Source: Prevotellaceae bacterium (GTDB lineage: Bacteria; Bacteroidota; Bacteroidia; Bacteroidales; UBA932). Taken from it: a stretch of 7,501 nucleotides of DNA. The DNA is taken from assembly GCA_031273285.1 (NCBI GenBank), contig JAISSE010000299.1, positions 1 to 7,501 on the forward strand, written 5' to 3'. Numbering within the stretch: position 1 is the first letter of the stretch; every line of letters begins with the position of its first letter. Positions 1 through 6,449 of this stretch are shown piece after piece. A program made the position numbers and the translations under genes. The notes below the pieces were generated by a model. The model was not told where the DNA came from. It saw only the letters and a program-made list of their open reading frames with translations, and searched no databases.

Positions 1-12
1 AAAAAAATTGTA

Positions 13-1359
13 ATGAAAAGAAAATTTTATTTAACTGCGGGCAGAAGTCTTGTATTCGGAGGCTTGCTGCTGCTGTCGGCTGCGATGCTGTCATGTAAAT
101 CGCAGTCGAAAGTCGATGATGCCTCATCATCGTATCTGTCGGGCGACACCGAGTCGATATTTACGACCGAAGCGACCGAAAATCTGTTTAAGTCGGTGCA
201 TCCCCCGCTCAACGGGTTTCTGCAGCGCAGACGGGCGGCTCTGGAACTGCTCGGCGGGATTCCGAGCGAGCAGCTTAAATCCGTTACCCTTCGCGCCCGC
301 ACCACCGCCGAACAGCGGGCGGGCGTGCGCCGTATCCGTTTTCGCGGTCATCAGATTATCAGCGACAGCGACTACACCTTCGCGGGCTACAGTCTCGGAC
401 CCGGTTCGCCCGAATCGGCACTCACGGTCATCGCCAGCGACATCGCCGACACGTACATCAGTCAGGCGGCGCTCAAGGGCGTGCGCATCGACTCGCTCGG
501 CGTATCCATCGCCAGCCGCCCCGATTCCGTCCCGCCGGCAGTGCGTGTCGTATATCCGCACAATCTGCTCTATACGATTTACGTGAAATCGCCCGCTTCG
601 GACGCGCAGCTGGAAGAGTTGCGCCTGCTGACCGAACAGCATTCGCCCGTTTTCAATCTGGTTTCGACCGGACAGGTCATCAGCGGCGACATCGACTACA
701 AACAAACGCCGAAAGACCTGACCGCCAAACCGCCGTACCAGCCGGGACTGCGCGAGTATCTCAAATACAAGCGGGCGGCTTTGCTGTGGCGACAGAATCG
801 CGGCGGCGGCGACAGTCGTGCCGACAACAGTTCCGACACCGCCCGCGCCGGCAGGCAGCGTGCCGCACGTCCCCAACTCGACCGTCTGCATGTCGAAGTA
901 GACCCCGCTTCGGGCGCGCGCCGTCTGCATATCCGGCACTTCAATCTCCTGCACGACAACCCGGCGTATCTCGCGGGCAGCGACCTCGGTCCAAGCGCTC
1001 ACGAACATCAGCTGGGCGTGCTGACAAGCTGCATCACCCACATCACCGAGATACAGGCTGCCTCGCGCGAAATAGTGCTCGATTCGCTGTCGATAAGCAT
1101 CGAAGGCACGCTCGACCCGCGCGCCGGACGTCCCGGATTCGAGGATGTGCCGCCTTATCTGCACAATATCCGATATACCGTACACGTCCGCTCGCCTCAC
1201 ACATACGAGGAAATCGTCGCTCTGCGCGACGCCGTCGAAGCCGTCTGTCCGATATACAACCTGATCCTCAGCGAACAGAAAATCGAAGGCAGAATCGTGC
1301 GCGACAATCCCGACAACTACCGCGTACACCCTCAATATCACTATCATTACAGAGACTAA
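13..1359 (+). CDS. Exported lipoprotein with two tandem OsmC-like domains
   Basis: Residues 1-27 form a lipoprotein signal peptide: basic start (MKRK), hydrophobic core 13-26 and a lipobox-like MLSC with Cys28 as the likely lipidated residue, followed by a polar tether to about 60. Two homologous units follow. Unit 1 (about 65-230) and unit 2 (about 245-430) each begin with a helix ending in RAAL, then a LGP-S-E segment, a long helix, an HN-(I/L)-x-YT strand, and an SP...PVFNL or SP...PIYNL helix. This is the OsmC/Ohr fold, whose members reduce organic or lipid hydroperoxides through two cysteines. Unit 2 has both (Cys340 in LTSC, Cys412 in AVCP) and Glu331 nine residues before the first. In unit 1 the equivalents are Asp143 and Ser211, while Glu134 is kept. 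A basic Gly/Ser/Arg-rich linker (261-288) joins the units, and the C-terminus ends in a His/Tyr tail (439-446). OsmC proteins are normally about 140-residue cytoplasmic dimers, so a lipidated covalent pseudo-dimer is unusual. The family call is firm; enzyme activity is inferred. The ATG at 13 is chosen because it gives the intact signal peptide. Confidence 0.8.
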   Translation: MKRKFYLTAGRSLVFGGLLLLSAAMLSCKSQSKVDDASSSYLSGDTESIFTTEATENLFKSVHPPLNGFLQRRRAALELLGGIPSEQLKSVTLRARTTAEQRAGVRRIRFRGHQIISDSDYTFAGYSLGPGSPESALTVIASDIADTYISQAALKGVRIDSLGVSIASRPDSVPPAVRVVYPHNLLYTIYVKSPASDAQLEELRLLTEQHSPVFNLVSTGQVISGDIDYKQTPKDLTAKPPYQPGLREYLKYKRAALLWRQNRGGGDSRADNSSDTARAGRQRAARPQLDRLHVEVDPASGARRLHIRHFNLLHDNPAYLAGSDLGPSAHEHQLGVLTSCITHITEIQAASREIVLDSLSISIEGTLDPRAGRPGFEDVPPYLHNIRYTVHVRSPHTYEEIVALRDAVEAVCPIYNLILSEQKIEGRIVRDNPDNYRVHPQYHYHYRD

Positions 1360-1364
1360 AATAT

Positions 1365-1392
1365 AACGAATAACGAATAGTGATTAGTGAAT
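1365..1392. repeat. Heptamer tandem array, AACGAAT/AGTGAWT type
   Basis: Four consecutive 7-bp units: AACGAAT, AACGAAT, AGTGATT, AGTGAAT, followed by AACT. It begins 5 bases after the stop codon of the OsmC-like gene. The period is exactly seven, the same as the other arrays in this window, although the unit sequence differs. Confidence 0.65.
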
Positions 1393-1394
1393 AA

Positions 1395-1438
1395 CTCCGT
1401 CGCAGGTGAAGCGCAGTGCGTGTTTGCCTGCGACGGAG
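1395..1438. repeat. 12-bp perfect inverted repeat (hairpin)
   Basis: CTCCGTCGCAGG (1395-1406) is perfectly complementary to CCTGCGACGGAG (1427-1438) across a 20-base interior, whose outermost four positions could extend the stem through two G-U and two A-T pairs. It lies 36 bases after the OsmC-like stop codon, where a terminator would be expected, but no T-tract follows, so a classical intrinsic terminator is not supported. It may be a 3'-end stabilising hairpin or a dispersed repeat. Seventeen bases of the left arm and loop recur in the peptidase gene at 2865-2881. Confidence 0.65.
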
Positions 1439-1637
1439 CATGTAGGGGTCTCAAAGAGATATTTTTAAACCGCAACGTTCGCAGGGGGAATAATGTCGGC
1501 GATATAAACTTTGCGACCTGATACCAAACCTTTGTCATTATATTTATTGTAAAACACATTAACCCATGATTAACAGAATATTATTCTACATTTCTATGCT
1601 ATTTGATAGCAACTTGGTATGAGTTCCGGATAAGGAT

Positions 1638-1650
1638 AGTCCGAAGGACT
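1638..1650. repeat. Small TCC-GAA-GGA palindrome
   Basis: AGTCC-GAA-GGACT forms a 5-bp stem with a GAA loop. The core TCCGAAGGA is the same as in the two larger palindromes at 1966-1986 and 5434-5454, and all three present GAA on the + strand. There is no T-run here, so termination is unlikely at this copy. Confidence 0.45.
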
Positions 1651-1777
1651 TGCATATCAATAGAAAAAACATCGCTCCTCTCCAATTCCCCGCAGGGGAT
1701 TCACAGACAAATAATGTGAAACCTCTAACGGGGTTCAGGATTTATGCAGGATACATCTTCTGTTGACAGGAATGCCC

Positions 1778-1823
1778 TGCGGACAACAATATTTGACATA
1801 AAGCGATTTGGGATTTGTCCGCA
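1778..1823. repeat. 9-bp inverted repeat
   Basis: TGCGGACAA (1778-1786) and TTGTCCGCA (1815-1823) are perfectly complementary, separated by 28 AT-rich bases. It could be a cruciform or hairpin, or part of a dispersed element. No function can be read from the sequence. Confidence 0.45.
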
Positions 1824-1879
1824 AACAAACGATACATTAGCGGAAAAACAAACACATTCCGTCCCTGACTTCAATTGCG

Positions 1880-1951
1880 AAACGTAAGTTCGGCGTAGCC
1901 AATGGCACGAATTTTTTTTAATTTTTATCGAAACGTGAGTTCGACGTAGTC
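1880..1951. repeat. Direct repeat of a 21-bp module
   Basis: The 21-bp module at 1880-1900 (starts AAACGTAAGTTCG, ends GTAGCC) recurs at 1931-1951 (starts AAACGTGAGTTCG, ends GTAGTC) with three differences, all transitions. Each copy is preceded by CG and followed soon after by CACGAATT. The module is missing, as a clean 21-bp gap, from the otherwise similar inverted repeat block at 5455-5493. Confidence 0.6.
1904..1932. repeat. Left arm of long inverted repeat around the peptidase gene
   Basis: This 29-base AT-rich block starts GGCACGAA and ends TTTTTATCGAA. It is the reverse complement of 5466-5493, with one fewer A in the homopolymer there. With the palindrome and heptamer array that follow, it forms a composite repeat mirrored on the far side of the peptidase gene. 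Confidence 0.6.
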
Positions 1952-1965
1952 AATTTTCACGAATT

Positions 1966-1986
1966 AAAAAATCCGAAGGATTTTTT
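1966..1986 (+). terminator. Palindrome with A6/T6 ends, terminator-like
   Basis: AAAAAATCC pairs with GGATTTTTT across a GAA loop (9-bp stem, + strand T-run of six). The shape suits a weak, possibly bidirectional intrinsic terminator, although the stem has only two G-C pairs. It lies about 600 bases after the OsmC-like gene and about 95 bases before the peptidase promoter, so it could insulate the peptidase from upstream read-through. An identical copy lies at 5434-5454. Confidence 0.45.
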
Positions 1987-2011
1987 CCACTCCCGTAAAA
2001 TCTGTGTGCCC

Positions 2012-2045
<34 letters not shown>

Positions 2046-2048
2046 TTC

Positions 2049-2076
2049 GTAATTTGTAATTTGTAATTCGTAATTT
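2049..2076. repeat. Heptamer tandem array, GTAATTY unit
   Basis: Units GTAATTT, GTAATTT, GTAATTC, GTAATTT in a row, followed by a degenerate TCAATTA. The array overlaps the upstream promoter element: the TTTG at 2060-2063 spans the junction of units two and three. Confidence 0.7.
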
Positions 2077-2089
2077 TCAATTATCTTTG
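2060..2089 (+). promoter_or_regulatory. Bacteroidota-type promoter for the peptidase gene
   Basis: TATCTTTG at 2082-2089 matches the Bacteroidota -7 consensus TAnnTTTG exactly. TTTG at 2060-2063 fits the -33 element with an 18-bp spacer. Transcription would start near 2095, leaving a leader of about 25 AT-rich bases before the ATG at 2119, with only a weak AGGA-like ribosome site. No operator is recognisable. Confidence 0.65.
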
Positions 2090-2118
2090 CGTTTATTTAT
2101 TTCAAAAATTACAATAGG

Positions 2119-5100
2119 ATGAAGACATTAAGATTCATTACATGTTGCATTATTTTTTCGGCGGGCGCACTGCATGCGTCGCCTCTCTGGATGAGGTATC
2201 CCGCTGTTTCTCCCGACGGTTCGCAGGTCGCATTCAGCTATAAGGGAGACATTTACACCGTTCCGGTTGCCGGCGGCGAAGCCCGACAGATCACCATGCA
2301 TCTGGCGCACGATTACATGCCGGTCTGGTCGCCCGACGGCAAAAGCATTGCCTTTGCGAGCAACCGTTTCGGCAATTTCGACATTTACATCGTGCCTTCC
2401 GCGGGAGGAAACGCCACACGTCTGACCGCTTTTTCGGGAGCGGAATCGCCATATTCGTTCACTCCCGACGGTAAACACGTTGTTTTCGGCGCCAGGATTC
2501 AGGCGCCCGCATCAAGCGCCGCCTTTCCTTCGGCGGTGATGAGCGAACTGTACAGGGTACCTGCTGCCGGCGGGCGCACGGAACAGATTGCGGGTATTCC
2601 GGCTGAAAACGTCTGTTTTGCAAAAGACGGTAAGAGTTTCGTCTATCAGGACCGCAAAGGGCAGGAAGACCGGCTGCGCAAGCATCACAAGTCGTCGGTA
2701 ACCCGAAATATCTGGAAGTACGATATTGCAGCCGGCAAATTTACCGAACTGATTCGGGATGCCGGCGAAGACACCAATCCGGTTTTAAGTCCCGACAACA
2801 CGACGGTTTATTTTCTGAGCGAGCGTTCGGGTACATACAACATACATTCCTTTCCGCTGAGCAATCCGTCGCAGGTGAAGCAGATTAGCGACTTCAAAAT
2901 CAATCCCGTCCGTTTCCTCACGATTGCCGGCAACGGAACACTCTGTTTCTGGTACGACGGCGAAATATATACCCTTAAACCCGGAGAAAAGCCCCGGAAA
3001 CTTGCCGTCGAAATCGTCGGCGAAAACAAAAGCAACGATATCGAAGAACTTGACGGTCGCGGTGCGAACACCTCTGCCGTTTCGCCCGACGGGAAACAGA
3101 TAGCCTCGGTCATGAGAGGCGAAATTTTTGTTTCGTCGACGGATTACAAATATACGAAACGCATTACAAACTCCGCCGCTCAGGACAACATGCCCTCTTT
3201 TTCGGCGGACGGAAAATCTCTTGTTTACGCTTCGGAGAAGTCCGGCGTCTGGAGCCTGTACATCGCGCGGATAAGTCGTCCCGAAGAAACCTACTTTTTC
3301 AATTCCACCACCATCAGCGAGGAACCCCTGTTCAAAGCCTCCGACACGGAACGCATGTATCCCCGATATTCGCCCGACGGCAGGGAAATAGCCTTTGTCG
3401 AAGACCGGCGCAAACTGATGGTCTACAACATTGCCGACAAAACGACGCGCCAAATCACCGACGGTTCGGGAGAGCCGGAGTCGTCGGGAAACGTGGGCTA
3501 CGCATGGTCGCCCGACAGCAAATGGTTTTCGATTGTCTATACCGCCAACAAGCATGAACCCTATTATGACATCGGTCTGGTAAGCGCACGGGGCGGCGCT
3601 GTTACCAATCTTACCGGCAGCGGCTATACCGACACGAATCCCCGCTGGGTGCTGGGAGGCGACGCCATTCTTTTTTCGTCCGAGAGATACGGTATGCGAA
3701 ACCATGCCTCGTGGGGGTCGCTGAACGACGCCATGATTGTCTTCATGAATCAAAAGGCATACGACAAGTTCCGCCTGAGCGAAGACGATTTCAAACTGTT
3801 GCAGGAAGAGGAAAAAAACAGGAAGAAGGGAGCGAAAGACAAAAGCGGCGACGGCGCACAGTCCGATTCAGCAAAAAAAGCATCCAAAGATATTGTTGTC
3901 GAACTGAAAAATATCGAAGACCGTATAATCCGCCTTACGCCCAATTCGTCCGACATGAGTGATGCCGTTTTGACCGACGAAGGCGACAAACTGTATTATC
4001 TGGCGTCTTTTGAAAAAGGATACGATTTGTGGTCAATCAATACCCGCACGCGGGAAACAAAGCTGGAGGTGAAGGATGCGGGACGGGCGTCGCTTGTTCT
4101 GGACAAAGACGGGAAAGTATTGTTCCTCTTGGGTCGCAATACCCAGAAAATCACTCTTGCCGGCAATAAAAAAGAAGCGATAACTGTCGCCGCCCGAATG
4201 GATTTGGATTTGGCTGCCGAACGCGAATACATGTTCAACCACGTCTGGACGCAGGAACTCAAGCGATTCTACACCGTCGACATGCACGGCACGGACTGGA
4301 ATCTGATGAAACGGACATACTCGAAGTTCCTGCCTCACATCAACAATAATTTCGACTTTTCGGAACTGCTGAGCGAAATGCTCGGCGAACTGAATGTGTC
4401 GCACACGGGCGGGCGCTATTCTCCGCAACCCGAAAATCCGGACGCTACGGCAAGTCTGGGTTTGCTGTTCGCGTGGAATCACGGCGGCGACGGTCTGCCG
4501 ATTGCCGAAGTGCTCGAAAAGGGACCCTTCGACAACTCGGACAGCAAAGTGAAAGCCGGATGCATTGTGGAAGCCGTCAACGGCGATAAAATCACTGCCG
4601 GTCGGGATTATTTTCCGCTTCTGAACAAGCTGGCGGGCAAACAGACTCTGGTCGCACTGTACAATCCAGCAACGAAGGAACGCTGGGAAGAAGTTGTCAA
4701 GCCGGTTTCGCAGGCGAGTGCAAACGCCCTGCTGTATGCGCGCTGGGTCAAACAGCGTGAGGCGGATGTGGAACGTCTGTCCGGCGGACGTCTTGGATAC
4801 GTGCATATTCAAAGCATGGGCGATCCGAGTTTCCGTTCGATTTATTCCGATATTCTTGGCAAATTCAACGACAGGGAAGGCATTGTGATTGATACGCGCT
4901 TCAACGGCGGCGGACGTCTGCACGAAGATTTGGAAGTGCTGTTCAGCGGTCGGAAATATTTCACGCAGGTGATTCAAGGCGTTGAATCCTGCGACATGCC
5001 GAGCCGTCGATGGAACAAGCCCTCCGTCATGATTGTCGGAGAGGCGAACTACTCGAATGCGCACGGTTCGCCCTGGGTTTATCGACACCAGAATATCGGC

Positions 5101-5332
5101 AAACTTGTCGGAATGCCCGTTCCGGGTACCATGACCAGCGTATCGTGGGAAACCCTGCAAGACCCGACTCTGGTATTCGGCATTCCAATCGTGGGGTACA
5201 GATTGCCCGACGGCAGCTATCTCGAAAATCAGCAGCTGGAACCCGACTACATGATTGCAAACGCTCCCGACAAACTCGTGGCGGGTGAAGACATGCAACT
5301 GAAAAAAGCCGTAGAAGTGCTGCTTAACAAGT

Positions 5333-5334
<2 letters not shown>
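2119..5334 (+). CDS. Tricorn-like periplasmic S41 peptidase
   Basis: Residues 1-20 are a type I signal peptide (basic start, hydrophobic 8-18, likely cleavage after LHA), so the enzyme should act in the periplasm. Beta-propeller repeats with SPDG-type turns follow (31, 71, 116, 224, then 322, 362, 418, 464), matching the two propellers of tricorn, which gate peptides to the active site. A Lys/Glu-rich linker covers 563-590. Helical residues about 695-765 contain GELNVSHTGG, where S761-H762 correspond to the catalytic Ser-His of tricorn. A PDZ-like domain spans about 778-865, and the S41 core about 885-1071 has DTRFNGGG (925-932), ANYSNAHG (976-983) and LENQQLEPD with E1036 at the expected catalytic Glu. 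At 1071 residues the length is normal for tricorn proteins, and all domains look intact. The position equivalent to the tricorn nucleophile reads Ala981, with Ser979 two residues before. The likely role is breakdown of oligopeptides. It is probably monocistronic, with its own promoter and a terminator-like hairpin after it; the stop codon overlaps the first unit of a heptamer array. Confidence 0.9.
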
Positions 5335-5409
<75 letters not shown>

Positions 5410-5433
5410 GGATTGTCAATCATGCGTAGACAG

Positions 5434-5454
5434 AAAAAATCCGAAGGATTTTTT
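5434..5454 (+). terminator. Palindrome with A6/T6 ends, likely terminator of the peptidase gene
   Basis: It is identical to 1966-1986: AAAAAATCC and GGATTTTTT around a GAA loop. It lies 100 bases after the peptidase stop codon, in a fitting place for an intrinsic terminator. The stem is AT-rich, so efficiency is uncertain, and the A-run would also let it work on the minus strand. Confidence 0.5.
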
Positions 5455-5580
5455 ATTCGTGAAAATTCGATAAAAATTAAAAAAATTCGTGCCATTCGTG
5501 TAATTCGTGGATAAAAAAATTCGTGGATAAAAAGAAATATTCGAGGATAAAGAAATATTCGTGGATAAAAAAATCGAGGA
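5455..5580. repeat. Degenerate ATTCGTGGATAAA repeat cluster and right inverted-repeat arm
   Basis: ATTCGTG or a close variant occurs at 5455, 5485, 5494, 5503, 5519, 5539 (ATTCGAGG), 5557 and 5573 (ATCGAGG). The later copies are separated by GGATAAA-type A-rich runs at irregular spacing (16-20 bases). The block 5466-5493 is the reverse complement of 1904-1932. No promoter with TAnnTTTG is visible in 5335-5584, so the promoter of the next gene is not identified. The open frames on the minus strand across this cluster are translations of the repeat. Confidence 0.6.
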
Positions 5581-5587
5581 ATAAGTG
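5577..5587 (+). promoter_or_regulatory. Shine-Dalgarno-like site and GTG start of the S24 regulator
   Basis: AGGA at 5577-5580 lies four bases before the GTG at 5585, and an in-frame TAA ends at 5584, so GTG is the first possible start in this frame. The next in-frame ATG is codon 66, which would remove the HTH. The AGGA comes from the last, diverged unit of the ATTCGTGG repeat cluster. Confidence 0.55.
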
Positions 5588-6286
5588 AATACAAAAGAAC
5601 GATTGCGGAAATTTGCGGCATACAAGGGCGCGGGCAGAAACCGTTTCGAGGAATCGGTCGGAATATCTTTGGGATATCTTTCGTCCCGAAGCCCTTCCGT
5701 CGGGTCCGAAATTATTGAGAAAATCGCGAACTGTTATCCCGATTTGAATGTCGAATGGCTGATTACGGGACGCGGACAAATGATTAAGAACCCGTGCCGG
5801 CAGGAATTGGAAGCAGCGGCATACGCCTGCAAACAGCCGGTGTATGCGCCCCTGATTAGCCGGCACGCGCAGGCGGAATACCTTAACCGGCTTGACGACC
5901 GTGCATATCTTGACACTTTGCCCGCGTTGCCGGTCATTCCGGAAAGCGGAGGCAAAAGGAGCTACATGTGCTTCGAAGTGCGGGGCGACGGCATGAACGA
6001 CGGCACCGACAGCAGCTATACGCCGGGGGATATACTGATATGCCGGGAAACGGAAGCCGTGTCCCGGCAGCGAAAACTGTTGTTCGGCAAAGGGAAAACG
6101 TTTGTCATCGTACACGAAAAAGAAGGCATAATCATTAACCGGATAGCCGACTGTGAGGAGGAAACGGGACTCGTAAGGCTGCATCCGGCGAATCCGCTGT
6201 ACGAAGACAGCCTGATTTTCATGCCGAATATAAAAAAACTGTTCGAGATACTTAAATTGCAGCGAATAATAGCGCACAGCGGATAG
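5585..6286 (+). CDS. HTH regulator with S24 (LexA/CI-like) domain, catalytic residues altered
   Basis: This 233-residue protein has an N-terminal helix-turn-helix (about 4-62, with NRFEESVGISLGYLSS as the recognition region and the PDLNVEWLITGRG end typical of Bacteroidota phage-type repressors), a linker (about 65-120) and a C-terminal S24 fold (about 125-228: FEVRGDGMNDG, TPGDILICRE, FVIVHEKEGIIINRI, NPLYED). S24 repressors bind DNA as dimers and many self-cleave when RecA is activated. Here the expected GDSM serine is Gly136, the expected lysine of the second motif appears to be Asn185, and the linker position where Ala-Gly is usual reads Ala97-Glu98. The sequence thus suggests a repressor that dimerises but cannot self-cleave; this is inferred from family knowledge without an alignment. 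No other phage gene is visible beside it, so it may be a stranded or domesticated regulator. Its targets are unknown. It starts at GTG after an in-frame stop and has no recognisable promoter of its own. Confidence 0.8.
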   Translation: MNTKERLRKFAAYKGAGRNRFEESVGISLGYLSSRSPSVGSEIIEKIANCYPDLNVEWLITGRGQMIKNPCRQELEAAAYACKQPVYAPLISRHAQAEYLNRLDDRAYLDTLPALPVIPESGGKRSYMCFEVRGDGMNDGTDSSYTPGDILICRETEAVSRQRKLLFGKGKTFVIVHEKEGIIINRIADCEEETGLVRLHPANPLYEDSLIFMPNIKKLFEILKLQRIIAHSG

Positions 6287-6342
6287 ACAAAGCCGTTGCG
6301 GACGACATTTTGCGACTTGTTTTCAGCCGGTTGCGGCTTGAG

Positions 6343-6374
6343 TTTGGCAGATTGCCGAATTGTCTGTATCTTTG
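6343..6374 (+). promoter_or_regulatory. Bacteroidota-type promoter for the antiporter gene
   Basis: TATCTTTG at 6367-6374 matches TAnnTTTG and is the same octamer as in the peptidase promoter. TTTG at 6343-6346 sits 20 bp upstream. The start of transcription would be near 6380, giving a leader of about 70 bases. The rest of 6287-6449 holds a small hairpin (AGCCG-GTTG-CGGCT, 6325-6338) without a T-run, and a 20-codon open frame that overlaps the start of the antiporter. Confidence 0.6.
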
Positions 6375-6449
6375 AGGTGCAGAAAAGGCAGGATTGCAGT
6401 AAATGAATGAGATGAAAATAAGTAGTAGAAAAGCTAATATCTGGACAGG

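Noticed and set aside
127..1347. Long open frame on the minus strand (406 codons) opposite the OsmC-like gene, and a 178-codon + frame at 50-586
   Set aside because: Both are shadows of a GC-rich gene. They show no domain or signal, whereas the + frame at 13-1359 has a lipoprotein signal and two OsmC units.
1356..1559. 67-codon minus-strand frame after the OsmC-like gene
   Set aside because: It reads through the heptamer array and the 12-bp hairpin, has no ribosome site or family signature, and its composition is that of repeat DNA.
2785..5298. Minus-strand frames of 322 and 421 codons within the peptidase gene
   Set aside because: They are antisense shadows of a clearly conserved tricorn-like protein and encode no recognisable motif.
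5664..5671. TATCTTTG inside the S24 gene as a possible promoter
   Set aside because: It matches the -7 consensus but encodes conserved HTH residues, and no sensible downstream start codon would use it.
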